In this document: piece after piece, positions 49,813-57,608 of the stretch | Position numbering within the stretch: position 1 is the stretch's first letter | Layout: every line of letters begins with the position of its first letter | Made by a program: the position numbers and the translations under genes | The notes under the pieces: model-generated | The model's input: the letters and a program-made list of their open reading frames with translations, nothing else | Told to the model about the DNA's origin: nothing | Databases searched by the model: none | Origin: Clostridium beijerinckii HUN142 | GTDB taxonomy: Bacteria; Bacillota; Clostridia; Clostridiales; Clostridiaceae | Reading direction: 5' to 3' | DNA: 59,418 nt | NCBI RefSeq assembly: GCF_000621745.1 | Contig: NZ_JHXK01000035.1 | Coordinates: 1 to 59,418, forward strand

Positions 49813-50196
49813 ATGAGGTATAGCATATACAAAAATTCACATGGAGGTATTGGATTAGTAGGCATAGAATTATTTATAACTTTAATCCTTTTATACATGA
49901 TTTCTGGAATGCTTAAAATAACTATTCATCCAGCTATAAGACTAATTTTATCAATAATTACTGTAATAATTATATTTGAGATTTTTGTTTCTAGTAAAAT
50001 TGGTTGTATGATTATTAGCATATTTTATACTGGAATATGGACGTTAATAGCGTACGCAATTACTTATAACATTACTGGTGGTGATAAAATTTGGATAGCA
50101 GTAATTGGTGTATTAGTATTTTTAATAAGCTATGGTTTACATTTAAGTTGCTGGTATGATTCCGGAGACGACTATACAATAACAAGTATGGATTGA
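49813..50196 (+). CDS. multi-pass membrane protein (moron)
   Basis: A 127-residue protein with about four membrane segments (for example LVGIELFITLILLYMISGML and IWIAVIGVLVFLISYGLHLS) and a short acidic tail. Own promoter and terminator, so expressed in the lysogen independently of phage operons. TTAGGGGG precedes the ATG. No family recognised; superinfection exclusion is one possibility. Confidence 0.68.
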   Translation: MRYSIYKNSHGGIGLVGIELFITLILLYMISGMLKITIHPAIRLILSIITVIIIFEIFVSSKIGCMIISIFYTGIWTLIAYAITYNITGGDKIWIAVIGVLVFLISYGLHLSCWYDSGDDYTITSMD

Positions 50197-50251
50197 TAAT
50201 TTAAAGTAATATGATATAATGTTTATTGCTAAATTGCATATACTCTGTTGT

Positions 50252-50297
50252 AAAGGTAGATTAGGTATAAATACTTAGTCTACCTTTATTTTTTTAT
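50252..50297 (+). terminator. rho-independent terminator, first of two near-identical copies
   Basis: AAAGGTAGA pairs with TCTACCTTT, inner GTAT/ATAC, then ATTTTTTT. About 40 bases recur at 51885-51928 with only a few changes. Confidence 0.85.
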
Positions 50298-50433
50298 TTG
50301 TTAAGCTAGTATTAAGGAAACTATGCCAAAACAAGGAATGAATACCTTTATTTTTCAGCGTAAGATAATTACAGGTAATAAATAATATTACGATATATAT
50401 TATATGAAAACAATTTTTACGGAGGAGAAATTT

Positions 50434-51462
50434 ATGGAAAAACATAATGTTGAATTAAGTGAGTTAGAATTAAAAGATATCATTGATTTAAATTTTATTC
50501 AAAAGTTTCAAGATGATTTTGCTAAAAGTATGAATATCGCAAGTGTTACGGTGGATAAGAATGGAGTTCCTTTTACAAAACCAAGCAGTTACACTAATAT
50601 CTGCTCTAATCTTACTCAATCTACGGAACTTGGAAAAAACCGATGTGCTCAGTGTCATGCTAGTGCTGGAGAGGAGGCATTCAGGACCGGAAAACCTTAT
50701 ATTTATAAGTGCCATTCAGGACTTATTGATTTTGCAGCACCAATAATAGTTCAAGGAACTCTTATTGGAACAATTCTTGGTGGACAAATTCTTTTTGAGA
50801 CTCCTAAAGAAATAGAATTTAAAAATACTGCCAATGAACTTGGACTAGAAGAAGATAAATATTATAGTGCCGCTAAAGAAGTGAAAATAGTTGACGAACA
50901 GAATATTAGATCAGCAGCAGAAGTTTTATTTTCAGTTGCTAATACATTATCAAATGAAGGATATCAGCGTTTGAAGATTAAGGAATTAACAACAACCCTT
51001 GCAGATAGCTTTGAACAAATATCCTCCGCAACTCAACAACTTGCTGCATCATCAATGGAAGTTGTTGAAAATCAAAATTTATTAAATAGTGAAATAGTAA
51101 ATGTAAGAGAACTTTCTAATGAAATAAATACTATTTTAGGATATATAAAAAATATAACTAATCAAACCAAAATGCTTGGACTTAACGCTTCGATTGAGGC
51201 GGCAAGAGTGGGGGATTTGGGAAAAGGATTTTCTGTTGTTGCAAAAGAAATAAGAAATCTAGCGGAAAGTTCTAAAGAAACATCAAAAGAGATTGCTAAA
51301 TTAGTGGGAAGAATACAGGAATCAATAGAGAGAACTATACAAGTATCAAATACTACATTAGATATAACTGAACAACAATCAGCCGCAATAGAAGAAACAA
51401 ATGCTAGTGTTGAGGAAGTTACAAGTTTTACTATGGAATTAAACAAATTTGCTAATTCTTAA
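50434..51462 (+). CDS. soluble PocR-domain chemoreceptor (MCP signalling domain)
   Basis: A 342-residue protein with no membrane segment. Residues about 1-165 form a PocR-type sensory domain with conserved Cys ([46 protein letters not shown]). Residues about 180-342 form a methyl-accepting chemotaxis signalling hairpin with the tip [20 protein letters not shown], then [14 protein letters not shown]. Proteins of this type occur in clostridial chromosomes; one on a phage is uncommon. It could alter lysogen taxis or bind host CheA/CheW. ACGGAGGAG supports ATG 50434. Confidence 0.88.
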   Translation: MEKHNVELSELELKDIIDLNFIQKFQDDFAKSMNIASVTVDKNGVPFTKPSSYTNICSNLTQSTELGKNRCAQCHASAGEEAFRTGKPYIYKCHSGLIDFAAPIIVQGTLIGTILGGQILFETPKEIEFKNTANELGLEEDKYYSAAKEVKIVDEQNIRSAAEVLFSVANTLSNEGYQRLKIKELTTTLADSFEQISSATQQLAASSMEVVENQNLLNSEIVNVRELSNEINTILGYIKNITNQTKMLGLNASIEAARVGDLGKGFSVVAKEIRNLAESSKETSKEIAKLVGRIQESIERTIQVSNTTLDITEQQSAAIEETNASVEEVTSFTMELNKFANS

Positions 51463-51538
51463 TGAATTTATAACATAATTAATTTAGTTTTATATATTAT
51501 AATATTCCACAACAGTATTAAGGTGGTGATTTTGTTTT

Positions 51539-51688
51539 ATGAAGGATGTAACTATAGATACAATCAAAGATACGATAAGAGATCTTCCAGAAGAGGAACG
51601 AGAAGTGATATTATATTTAGCAGAAATATTTAAAGGTGAAGAAAATACTATTAATGAGTATGTTAAGAATGAATTAATTGATAGATAA
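51539..51688 (+). CDS. small helical protein
   Basis: A 49-residue acidic protein (MKDVTIDTIKDTIRDLPEEE) after AAGGTGGTG, a pattern seen in small antitoxin-like proteins, but no toxin is adjacent. It follows the chemoreceptor by 76 bases. Confidence 0.55.
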   Translation: MKDVTIDTIKDTIRDLPEEEREVILYLAEIFKGEENTINEYVKNELIDR

Positions 51689-51833
51689 TATGGAATTTTT
51701 TATATTAGTATGGTAAAATAATAAAAATCTATTGTGAAAACAAAAAGTACATACAAGAAATGCAGCCACTGAGTTGGCTGTATTTTAATTTGTATCATAG
51801 TATAAAAGATGTTAATTAATATAGATTATTCTA

Positions 51834-51886
51834 TACTGGTATGTTACTATAATTGTGTCCACTATATTATTAGAAAACACCAGTAA
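51834..51886. other. second att-like inverted repeat
   Basis: TACTGGTAT (from 51834) and AAACACCAGTAA (to 51886) repeat the outer arms of the candidate attP (66-116), in the same orientation and at nearly the same spacing (53 versus 51 bases), with a different centre. The gap 51689-51986 holds this site and the following terminator; no gene was recognised in it. Confidence 0.5.
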
Positions 51887-51928
51887 GGGTAGATTAGGTA
51901 GAAATACTTAGTCTACCTTTTATTTTTT
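51885..51928 (+). terminator. rho-independent terminator, second near-identical copy
   Basis: AAGGGTAGA pairs with TCTACCTTT, followed by TATTTTTTG. Near-duplicate of 50252-50297. It starts where the att-like arm ends. Confidence 0.82.
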
Positions 51929-51986
51929 GCCCTAAATCATGAAATATAGTATAGTAAATTTAATAACTTGGAGAGTAGGGATAAAA

Positions 51987-52334
51987 ATGATGCATTTAAG
52001 ATGCAATAATTGCAATAGCATAATAACTGATAAAATGGACAGCTATCACCATGGTGGCATAGGAGAATTTTTTTGTTCTCATGATTGTATTGTAGAATAT
52101 TGTATAAGAGAAAGGGAGATTCAAAAAGTTGATATTAAAAACGTTAGACAAGTATGTGATATAGCATTGTTTAAAGATGGAGAATTATATCAATCTAATA
52201 TAGAGGATGATTTTTGCTATAATTGTGAGAATGGCACATATAGATTTTTAAAAATGATTAAGGAAAATGATTTAGATTTTGAAATATATAAATGTAATAA
52301 TTGTGGAGATTTACTAAAAATAAAATGTGATTAA
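51987..52334 (+). CDS. zinc-finger protein
   Basis: A 115-residue protein with CNNCNSIITD near the start, CSHDC about residue 33, CYNC about 80 and CNNCGDLLKIKC at the end: probably two zinc-binding units. AGTAGGG favours ATG 51987 over the upstream in-frame start. Function unknown. Confidence 0.65.
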   Translation: MMHLRCNNCNSIITDKMDSYHHGGIGEFFCSHDCIVEYCIREREIQKVDIKNVRQVCDIALFKDGELYQSNIEDDFCYNCENGTYRFLKMIKENDLDFEIYKCNNCGDLLKIKCD

Positions 52335-52397
52335 ATTTTGATTTAATATAAAGCTAGAATTAATTTTGTAGTTTTATTTTTATATTATATTGCTAAT

Positions 52398-52441
52398 ACA
52401 CGTTTGTTGAAAAGTAAAGAAATAAAAACACGTGTATTGAC
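52398..52441. promoter_or_regulatory. operator-like direct repeats
   Basis: ACACGTTTGTTGA (52398-52410) and ACACGTGTATTGA (about 52429-52441) are 13-base direct repeats with two differences; the second overlaps the -35 of the next promoter. Possible binding sites for the downstream HTH protein. Confidence 0.45.
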
Positions 52442-52465
52442 AAAGCGAAACAGGTGCATTATATT
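52437..52465 (+). promoter_or_regulatory. strong sigma-A promoter
   Basis: Consensus -35 TTGACA (52437-52442), 17-bp spacer, -10 TATATT (52460-52465), 26 bases before ATG 52492. Confidence 0.82.
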
Positions 52466-52491
52466 TGTATTATAAGGTAGGAGGTGATTTT

Positions 52492-52740
52492 ATGGAGCTA
52501 AAAGATATAAAAACAATACAAGAGGTAGCAGATGAATATAATATTTCTCGTCAAACACTTCATGGTAGGCTAAAAAATTTACAAGAAGGAATAGAATACA
52601 GGAAGCTAGGAGAGAGGCAACCAATATTATTATCACCTGAAGGTGTAAAAAAAATAGTTAAATCCTCAACAGAAGATTATGAAAGTATGAGCAAAGAAGA
52701 GCTAATCAATATTATTAAAAAAGGAAATAAAAGAAAATAA
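52492..52740 (+). CDS. HTH DNA-binding protein
   Basis: An 82-residue protein with an N-terminal HTH (IQEVADEYNISRQTLHGRLK) and a short beta wing (EYRKLGERQPILLSPEGVKK), like MerR/excisionase-type or helix-turn-helix plasmid regulators. TAGGAGGTG precedes the ATG. It probably binds the direct repeats at its own promoter. Confidence 0.75.
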   Translation: MELKDIKTIQEVADEYNISRQTLHGRLKNLQEGIEYRKLGERQPILLSPEGVKKIVKSSTEDYESMSKEELINIIKKGNKRK

Positions 52741-52824
52741 TAAAAGGCAGCAGCCGAAGCTACCACCGATTCTCGCAAAATTAGTATAGCATAGGTTGCT
52801 CCTTAAATTCAAGGAGTGAATAAA

Positions 52825-53091
52825 TTGAATATAGAAGAATTAAAAGAAGGAACATTCTATTATCACAAATGTGGGTTACTGGTTAAGGGCGAAGTTAATT
52901 TAGTGTTAGAAATGAGTAAAGATACTTTAAATGTTAATTTCGTTGGTGGTTGTGTAGACGTTTATATGGATAAGATTAAAGCAATTAAAAGACCAGATAA
53001 TATAATTGCTAATTTCGAATGGTGTTATAAGCTTAAAAATGAATATGATGAGTGTATTGGGTACATCGGAAATATTAAAGAAATAATATAA
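52825..53091 (+). CDS. hypothetical protein (TTG start)
   Basis: An 88-residue protein from TTG after AAGGAGTG (NIEELKEGTFYYHKCGLLVK), mixed alpha/beta. No family recognised. Confidence 0.6.
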   Translation: MNIEELKEGTFYYHKCGLLVKGEVNLVLEMSKDTLNVNFVGGCVDVYMDKIKAIKRPDNIIANFEWCYKLKNEYDECIGYIGNIKEII

Positions 53092-53093
53092 GT

Positions 53094-53136
53094 AAAAAGA
53101 GATAGCAGGGAGAATGAGGAATTGCTATCTCTTTTT
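53094..53136 (+). terminator. rho-independent terminator
   Basis: AAAAAGAGATAGCA pairs perfectly (14 bp) with TGCTATCTCTTTTT; works in either direction. The rest of the gap to 53290 is AT-rich with no supported gene. Confidence 0.9.
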
Positions 53137-53290
53137 GTGTGTTTAGATTTTTAAATTTGAGCAACTATATTATTTGCAAAACATTAAAAAATATACATTA
53201 AAGCTAATACATAACAACATTAAAATTACTACTAGATCTATTCTAATATAACTTTCTTTCATGATATATCTTATAATTTAATTATTATAT

Positions 53291-53318
53291 TTGACAAAGA
53301 TACCAAATAATATACAAT
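53291..53318 (+). promoter_or_regulatory. sigma-A promoter of the lipoprotein gene
   Basis: -35 TTGACA (53291-53296), 16-bp spacer, -10 TACAAT (53313-53318). Confidence 0.78.
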
Positions 53319-53351
53319 TATGGTATGAAGATGTATGAGGGGGATTTAATA

Positions 53352-53984
53352 ATGAAGAAAAAACTTATAGCTAGCGTATTAGCATTGTTTACAATAATTA
53401 GTTTAGTTGGGTGTGGAAGTACTCAAACAACCGCAAATGCAGATGCTAAAGAACCTACTAAACAAGAAGATTCTAATCCAAATGAGAAGACAGTAGATGG
53501 TATTAAATTTACATTAGAAAGTGCAACTAAAGAACCAGTAAAAGGAGATAGAACAAAAGATAATGTAGCGCAATATAACGGAGAGTATTTTGCTATTGGA
53601 TCCAAAATTGTAAAGGCAGCAGATTATGAAAATGTAGTTGTTAACTTAAAAATTGAAAATACTACAGATAAGGCAATTACTCTTTCGAAATATGGTTGGT
53701 CAGCAAAAATGAAAGACGGATATAAGTTAAAAGACCATACTCCATCAGATGATCTTAAAGGACAAGTTGCATCCAATAATTACGTGGAGGGACAGGTCAA
53801 AGTTTTGGTTGAGAAAAAATTGAATGTTAAAGAATTTAATTTGAGTTATAACTTAATAGATTATACTAATTTTGAAAAAGCTATGGGAGATGCAATCTCT
53901 GGCACTAAAGAAGATGAACTTAATAAGAAATATCCAGAGCTCTTAAAAGAAAATTATATAACTTTTAATATTCAGGTTAACTAA
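53352..53984 (+). CDS. lipoprotein with DUF4352-like domain
   Basis: A 210-residue surface lipoprotein: signal KKKLIASVLALFTIISLVGC with lipobox LVGC (Cys20), an Asn/Thr/Lys linker, and a beta-rich immunoglobulin-like domain (VDGIKFTLESATKEPVKGDR; YENVVVNLKIENTTDKAITL) of the DUF4352 type. Anchored outside the cell membrane of the lysogen. Phage-encoded lipoproteins such as Ltp of TP-J34 block DNA entry of related phages, so superinfection exclusion is plausible. GAGGGGG supports ATG 53352. Own promoter and terminator. Confidence 0.85.
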   Translation: MKKKLIASVLALFTIISLVGCGSTQTTANADAKEPTKQEDSNPNEKTVDGIKFTLESATKEPVKGDRTKDNVAQYNGEYFAIGSKIVKAADYENVVVNLKIENTTDKAITLSKYGWSAKMKDGYKLKDHTPSDDLKGQVASNNYVEGQVKVLVEKKLNVKEFNLSYNLIDYTNFEKAMGDAISGTKEDELNKKYPELLKENYITFNIQVN

Positions 53985-53991
53985 TAGATTA

Positions 53992-54020
53992 AAAGCTAGG
54001 AATTTAATCCTAGCTTTTTT
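53992..54020. terminator. rho-independent terminator shared by convergent genes
   Basis: AAAGCTAGGA pairs with TCCTAGCTTT, followed by TTTG. It ends the lipoprotein mRNA and overlaps the end of the minus-strand gene 53996-54154. Confidence 0.85.
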
Positions 54021-54154
54021 GTTGAGTAAATTAGTATTCTATCTATCAATATACCATATAAAACTAAAGGCTCTACATGTCCAGTAAAAGTTAAAATAGC
54101 AATTACAATAGCCAGTACAATATAGAAATGAGATTTAGTTGAAATAAAGTCCAT
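53996..54154 (-). CDS. small minus-strand membrane protein
   Basis: A 52-residue protein (MDFISTKSHFYIVLAIVIAI; VLYGILIDRILIYSTKKLGL) with one or two membrane segments. GTGAGG lies about 7 bases before its ATG on the minus strand. It converges on the lipoprotein gene, sharing its terminator, and diverges from the XRE-regulator gene at 54228. It resembles small plasmid or phage membrane peptides; no function assigned. Confidence 0.6.
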   Translation of the reverse strand: MDFISTKSHFYIVLAIVIAILTFTGHVEPLVLYGILIDRILIYSTKKLGLNS

Positions 54155-54227
54155 AATATACCTCACGATTCATAATAATATTTTAATTATTTCCAATACA
54201 TGGTAAAATATACATTGAGGTGGTGTT

Positions 54228-54431
54228 ATGGGGGTAAAAAACAAATTAAAAGAAATCAGGATGAAAGAATACATGATGAACCAAACTGAGTTTGCTGGAT
54301 TTTTAGGGATAAAACGTAGCACATATAATTCATTAGAGTTAGGGAAGGTTCAAGGCAATATAGAAACGTTATTAATAATAGCTAAAGCACTTAATCGAAA
54401 GGTAGATGACATTTGGTACCTTGAAGATTAG
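54228..54431 (+). CDS. XRE-family regulator of the plasmid-like block
   Basis: A 67-residue protein that is one HTH domain: MNQTEFAGFLGIKRSTYNSL, then LELGKVQGNIETLLIIAKAL. GAGGTGG precedes the ATG. It diverges from a small membrane gene and opens the plasmid-like block. It probably controls copy number or lysogeny functions. Confidence 0.85.
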   Translation: MGVKNKLKEIRMKEYMMNQTEFAGFLGIKRSTYNSLELGKVQGNIETLLIIAKALNRKVDDIWYLED

Positions 54432-54440
54432 GTGCCTTTT
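54414..54440 (+). terminator. rho-independent terminator
   Basis: GGTACC pairs with GGTGCC (one wobble), then TTTTTTATT; the left arm lies in the last codons of the XRE gene. Confidence 0.65.
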
Positions 54441-54443
54441 TTA

Positions 54444-54508
54444 TTGCCAAAAATACTAATGTTAGTAATAAAGAAATAAATAAAATATTTTTGCTAAATA
54501 TTTGGCAA
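54444..54508. repeat. nested inverted repeats (candidate origin or operator)
   Basis: Outer arms TTGCCA (54444) and TGGCAA (to 54508) enclose a TACTAA-TG-TTAGTA palindrome and an AATATTT/AAATATT pair. AT-rich, no ORF. Could be a replication origin, partition site or operator for the plasmid-like genes. Confidence 0.45.
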
Positions 54509-54566
54509 CTTTTATAAAAAGTCAGCATATATTTTAACTAAAGATTAATTAAAAAGGAGTCAAGAA

Positions 54567-54734
54567 ATGGATAAGCCTTTAATAATACCACTAAGTTTCA
54601 AAACTACATCATCAAAAGAAGTGGAGTTATATAAACGCCTATATGAGTTAGAGGATAGAGGCACTGAGATAAAGCAAACCTTAGGAGAAATATATTATCC
54701 AGAAAGATATAAAAGAAAAATTAAAGAGATATAG
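54567..54734 (+). CDS. small hypothetical protein of the plasmid-like block
   Basis: A 55-residue protein (MDKPLIIPLSFKTTSSKEVE) after AAAAGGAG. A strand followed by helices, like small plasmid-encoded regulators, but no family recognised. Confidence 0.6.
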   Translation: MDKPLIIPLSFKTTSSKEVELYKRLYELEDRGTEIKQTLGEIYYPERYKRKIKEI

Positions 54735-54743
54735 GGGGGAATT

Positions 54744-55169
54744 ATGTTTAATAATCTACAAGAATTAAATAATTTATCATGCGAAATTATAGAAAATTTT
54801 AATAGATTCGGTATTTATGATTATTATGGAATAATGCTACCTGACAAGTATTACAGTAGCTTAGATGGGTGGTTAAAACCTAAAAATCCGTATGATTATA
54901 TATGTTATAACGAAGTTATTTGGAATGATAAGTTTAACATGATACTTGAAGCTGATACACATACAATGTTTCGTTATGATCCAGATTCTATATATGAGAT
55001 ATATGGAGATCATCAAAAGAAAGAAGCTAAAGAATTTATAAGATGCTATGCATTACTTCGAAGGATATTTAGGCGTTATAATCTCGAATGGAATTTTATA
55101 AATCGAGGTTTTGGGCTTACCTTTAGAGACAAGAAACATTACCTTGATTTTCAGGAGATTAATATATGA
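54744..55169 (+). CDS. hypothetical protein
   Basis: A 141-residue protein rich in Tyr, Phe and Trp (NRFGIYDYYGIMLPDKYYSS; EWNFINRGFGLTFRDKKHYL). AGGGGGG precedes the ATG. Overlaps the next gene by four bases. Unknown function; plasmid-like block. Confidence 0.65.
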   Translation: MFNNLQELNNLSCEIIENFNRFGIYDYYGIMLPDKYYSSLDGWLKPKNPYDYICYNEVIWNDKFNMILEADTHTMFRYDPDSIYEIYGDHQKKEAKEFIRCYALLRRIFRRYNLEWNFINRGFGLTFRDKKHYLDFQEINI

Positions 55170-55384
55170 ATGTTATTTTAAACAATGGCGATATTATAAT
55201 GGTTAGAAATTTCACTTACTGTTATTTAGTTCAAAAGAAAACTATTAAACAAATAACATGGAAATCGTTCTTAAAATTAAGTGGATATAAAATGATAGAT
55301 TTAAAAAGTGAATTCTGGAGTATGAGTGCGCGTAATTTTGTTGTAAATGGACATTATCAACTAGAAATTAATTTTATTATTTAG
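55166..55384 (+). CDS. hypothetical protein
   Basis: A 72-residue protein (MNVILNNGDIIMVRNFTYCY). ATG overlaps the preceding stop (ATGA), implying coupling. No family recognised. Confidence 0.6.
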   Translation: MNVILNNGDIIMVRNFTYCYLVQKKTIKQITWKSFLKLSGYKMIDLKSEFWSMSARNFVVNGHYQLEINFII

Positions 55385-55394
55385 GAGGAATCTG

Positions 55395-55562
55395 ATGTTT
55401 AATTTAGATATTCAATTATTCAACATTATATACAGCAATTGCAGACACTTGGGTGGAGCTTTCGGATATGGAGCGTTTGAGGGATTTGTCTTATATAGTT
55501 CTGTTATTGTACTAGCAATAGTTAAAGTTACAGATAACAATGTTAAGAAGGTGAATAAGTAA
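55395..55562 (+). CDS. small single-pass membrane protein
   Basis: A 55-residue protein with one membrane segment (FEGFVLYSSVIVLAIVKVTD) after TTAGGAGGA. Its stop shares a base with the FtsK-like start, so it is probably coupled to it and may anchor or assist the translocase. Confidence 0.6.
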   Translation: MFNLDIQLFNIIYSNCRHLGGAFGYGAFEGFVLYSSVIVLAIVKVTDNNVKKVNK

Positions 55563-56833
55563 TGTTTGTAGAGCTAGGATTAGCGGTTGGAACAGTTTCT
55601 TTATATAACTATCTTAATTCTGCAGCAGAAAGAAAATTTAAAAATAATTTCAATGAAGTAATGCTGAAATCTGGAATTAAGAATAAAGCTGAAGAAACCT
55701 ATAGGATATATAAAATAGACTCTAAAGGTTATGGATATGTGTGCTATTTAAATAATGTGAAAGGTTTAAGCGTAGAGCATTTAGAAAGTAAGTTAAATAT
55801 TTTAGAATGCAATTTAAATTCAATAGTTCAAATAGAAAAAGATAGATTTAAAAATTATATAAAAATGTATGTGGTTAATAAAAATATCAATAGATTTGAT
55901 TTTGAGCCTGTAGAATGTAAAAATAACCTATTATATATAGGAAAAGATTTTAAAGGACAATCTTACTTTTTGGATTTAAACAAAGATCCTCATGTGCTTA
56001 TAGGCGGAACAACTGGAACTGGAAAAACATTTTTATTAGCAAGCATATTGACTAATTTGATTTACAGTTCTAGCAAATATATAGATTTATATTTATTGCA
56101 GATATGCAAGTCGGAAATAAGTGCTTTTGAAAATTGTGATTGTGTGAAATACAGCGCCTATAGTGAAGAAATGTGCAAGGTAGCACTATTGAAGCTTATT
56201 AAAGAAATGGATAGGCGTAGTGAACAATTTAAAAAGTTTGGTATTAGAAATATAACTCAGTGGAACAAACATAAAAAAGGAAAGTATATGAAAAGAATAT
56301 TTGTTACTATTGAAGAATTATCTTTCTTTATGGAAACTGACCTTTGGGAATATATTATGAAAATAGCAAAGGCAGGAAGAAGTGTAGGGATTCATTTAAT
56401 TACTTGTATTCAGAGAAGCACAGCAACAAATTTACCACCAGATTTAAAGAGCCAAATGACCAGAATAACTTTTCGTCAAAAATCATCTATAGATTCTATT
56501 AATATAATTAATACTACTGATGCTTGTAAGTTAAAAGAAAGGGAATGTATAGTTGATGGAAATAGTGATTATCAGCTTGTTAAGACACCATATCTTGATG
56601 AAGATTATGTAATTTTGCATAAGTATGTTGAACAGATAAAGATACCTAATGAAGATGAAACACAAGAGATATTAAATGTTAAAAAGATTAATAATAAAAT
56701 TTACAGCATAGAACAGCCAAAAGTTATTGATATTGAAGAAACTGAAATAGTGGAAGAAAAACCAAAGAGGAATAAACCACGTAAAGGAGTAATTTCGCTG
56801 GAGGATTTCAAAAATGTTAACTCAAAGAGATAG
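55562..56833 (+). CDS. FtsK/SpoIIIE-type DNA translocase (plasmid/ICE type)
   Basis: A 423-residue ATPase. A short N-terminal region is followed by an FtsK/SpoIIIE motor: Walker A LIGGTTGTGKTFLLASIL (about residue 148), Walker B RIFVTIEELSFFM (about 245), then AKAGRSVGIHLITCIQRSTA and DLKSQMTRITFRQKSSIDS. Proteins of this size, without the N-terminal membrane domain of chromosomal FtsK, occur on Gram-positive plasmids and conjugative elements beside replication-initiation genes (compare Tn916 Orf21). It is followed with overlap by a replication-relaxation gene. Confidence 0.88.
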   Translation: MFVELGLAVGTVSLYNYLNSAAERKFKNNFNEVMLKSGIKNKAEETYRIYKIDSKGYGYVCYLNNVKGLSVEHLESKLNILECNLNSIVQIEKDRFKNYIKMYVVNKNINRFDFEPVECKNNLLYIGKDFKGQSYFLDLNKDPHVLIGGTTGTGKTFLLASILTNLIYSSSKYIDLYLLQICKSEISAFENCDCVKYSAYSEEMCKVALLKLIKEMDRRSEQFKKFGIRNITQWNKHKKGKYMKRIFVTIEELSFFMETDLWEYIMKIAKAGRSVGIHLITCIQRSTATNLPPDLKSQMTRITFRQKSSIDSINIINTTDACKLKERECIVDGNSDYQLVKTPYLDEDYVILHKYVEQIKIPNEDETQEILNVKKINNKIYSIEQPKVIDIEETEIVEEKPKRNKPRKGVISLEDFKNVNSKR

Positions 56834-57407
56834 AGATATATTATCATGGATACAAGATTATCAGTCAATAACTCTTTCACAATGCACGTATCTATTTTTT
56901 GATGGAAATTACGAAGGTTGTAGGCGCAGAATGAAACAACTTGAAGATATGGAATTATTAAAAAGTATTCCAAATACATTACTCAAAAGCAAAGTATATT
57001 TTCAAGAAAAACTAATATCTGATCACAATCTGTTTGTGTATGAATTTTTTAAAGTCATTAAGAAAAATGGTGGGGATATAATTAAATTTCAACTTCAACC
57101 ACAATACATGAATAAAAAAATAAGACCTGATGCTTTTGTAATATTTAGCTATCAAGGTAATGTATATTTTGTACTTTTAGAAGTAGATTTGACTCATTAT
57201 ACTTCAAATTCAAAAATGAAAAAGTATGAAGCACTTTATAAAACAGGAGAACTTCAGACACAATGTTGCAAAACTTTTCCAATAATAGTTATTGCTCGTC
57301 CAACGGAAGGAATTAGGTATAACTCACACAACTTTAATGCAGTTTATTTAGACCTGTATTATTCTAATATTATTAATCTATTATTACAAAATCCTACTAT
57401 TTTATAA
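56814..57407 (+). CDS. replication-relaxation family protein
   Basis: A 197-residue protein with the Replic_Relax pattern: a winged helix at the N-terminus (MLTQRDRDILSWIQDYQSIT, then LFFDGNYEGCRRRMKQLEDM) and a nuclease-like C-terminal part (KIRPDAFVIFSYQGNVYFVL, then LEVDLTHYTSNSKMKKYEAL). Members are thought to initiate replication or relaxation of small plasmids. It overlaps the FtsK-like gene by 20 bases. Together they suggest a plasmid replicon inside the phage genome. Confidence 0.85.
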   Translation: MLTQRDRDILSWIQDYQSITLSQCTYLFFDGNYEGCRRRMKQLEDMELLKSIPNTLLKSKVYFQEKLISDHNLFVYEFFKVIKKNGGDIIKFQLQPQYMNKKIRPDAFVIFSYQGNVYFVLLEVDLTHYTSNSKMKKYEALYKTGELQTQCCKTFPIIVIARPTEGIRYNSHNFNAVYLDLYYSNIINLLLQNPTIL

Positions 57408-57424
57408 TTCTCTTATTTTATTGC

Positions 57425-57565
57425 GCTTTAAAAATAAAGCTATTACTTATATGTATTGGATAGGTTGTTTTTTTTATACTACAATCTATCCAACACTAAA
57501 TACAACATCATTTCCTACATATTACTCCTGATAAATTTTACACTTAACCAACCGATAAAATTTAT
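57425..57565. repeat. strong inverted repeats downstream of the Rep-like gene (candidate origin)
   Basis: Three hairpins within 140 bases: GCTTTA/TAAAGC (57425-57440); a 12-bp stem TTGGATAGGTTG/CAATCTATCCAA (57456-57467, 57482-57493) with a T-rich loop; and ATAAATTTTA/TAAAATTTAT (57531-57540, 57556-57565). No ORF is supported here. Position next to the replication-relaxation gene fits an origin, nick site or terminator cluster. Confidence 0.5.
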
Positions 57566-57608
57566 ACAAAACAGTAATATGAATATATTAGACGAAAGGA
57601 TGATGATT

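Noticed and set aside
53170..53262. Minus-strand 30-residue hydrophobic ORF in the gap before the lipoprotein gene
   Set aside because: Looks like a membrane peptide, but there is no ribosome site before its ATG and no promoter of convincing quality.
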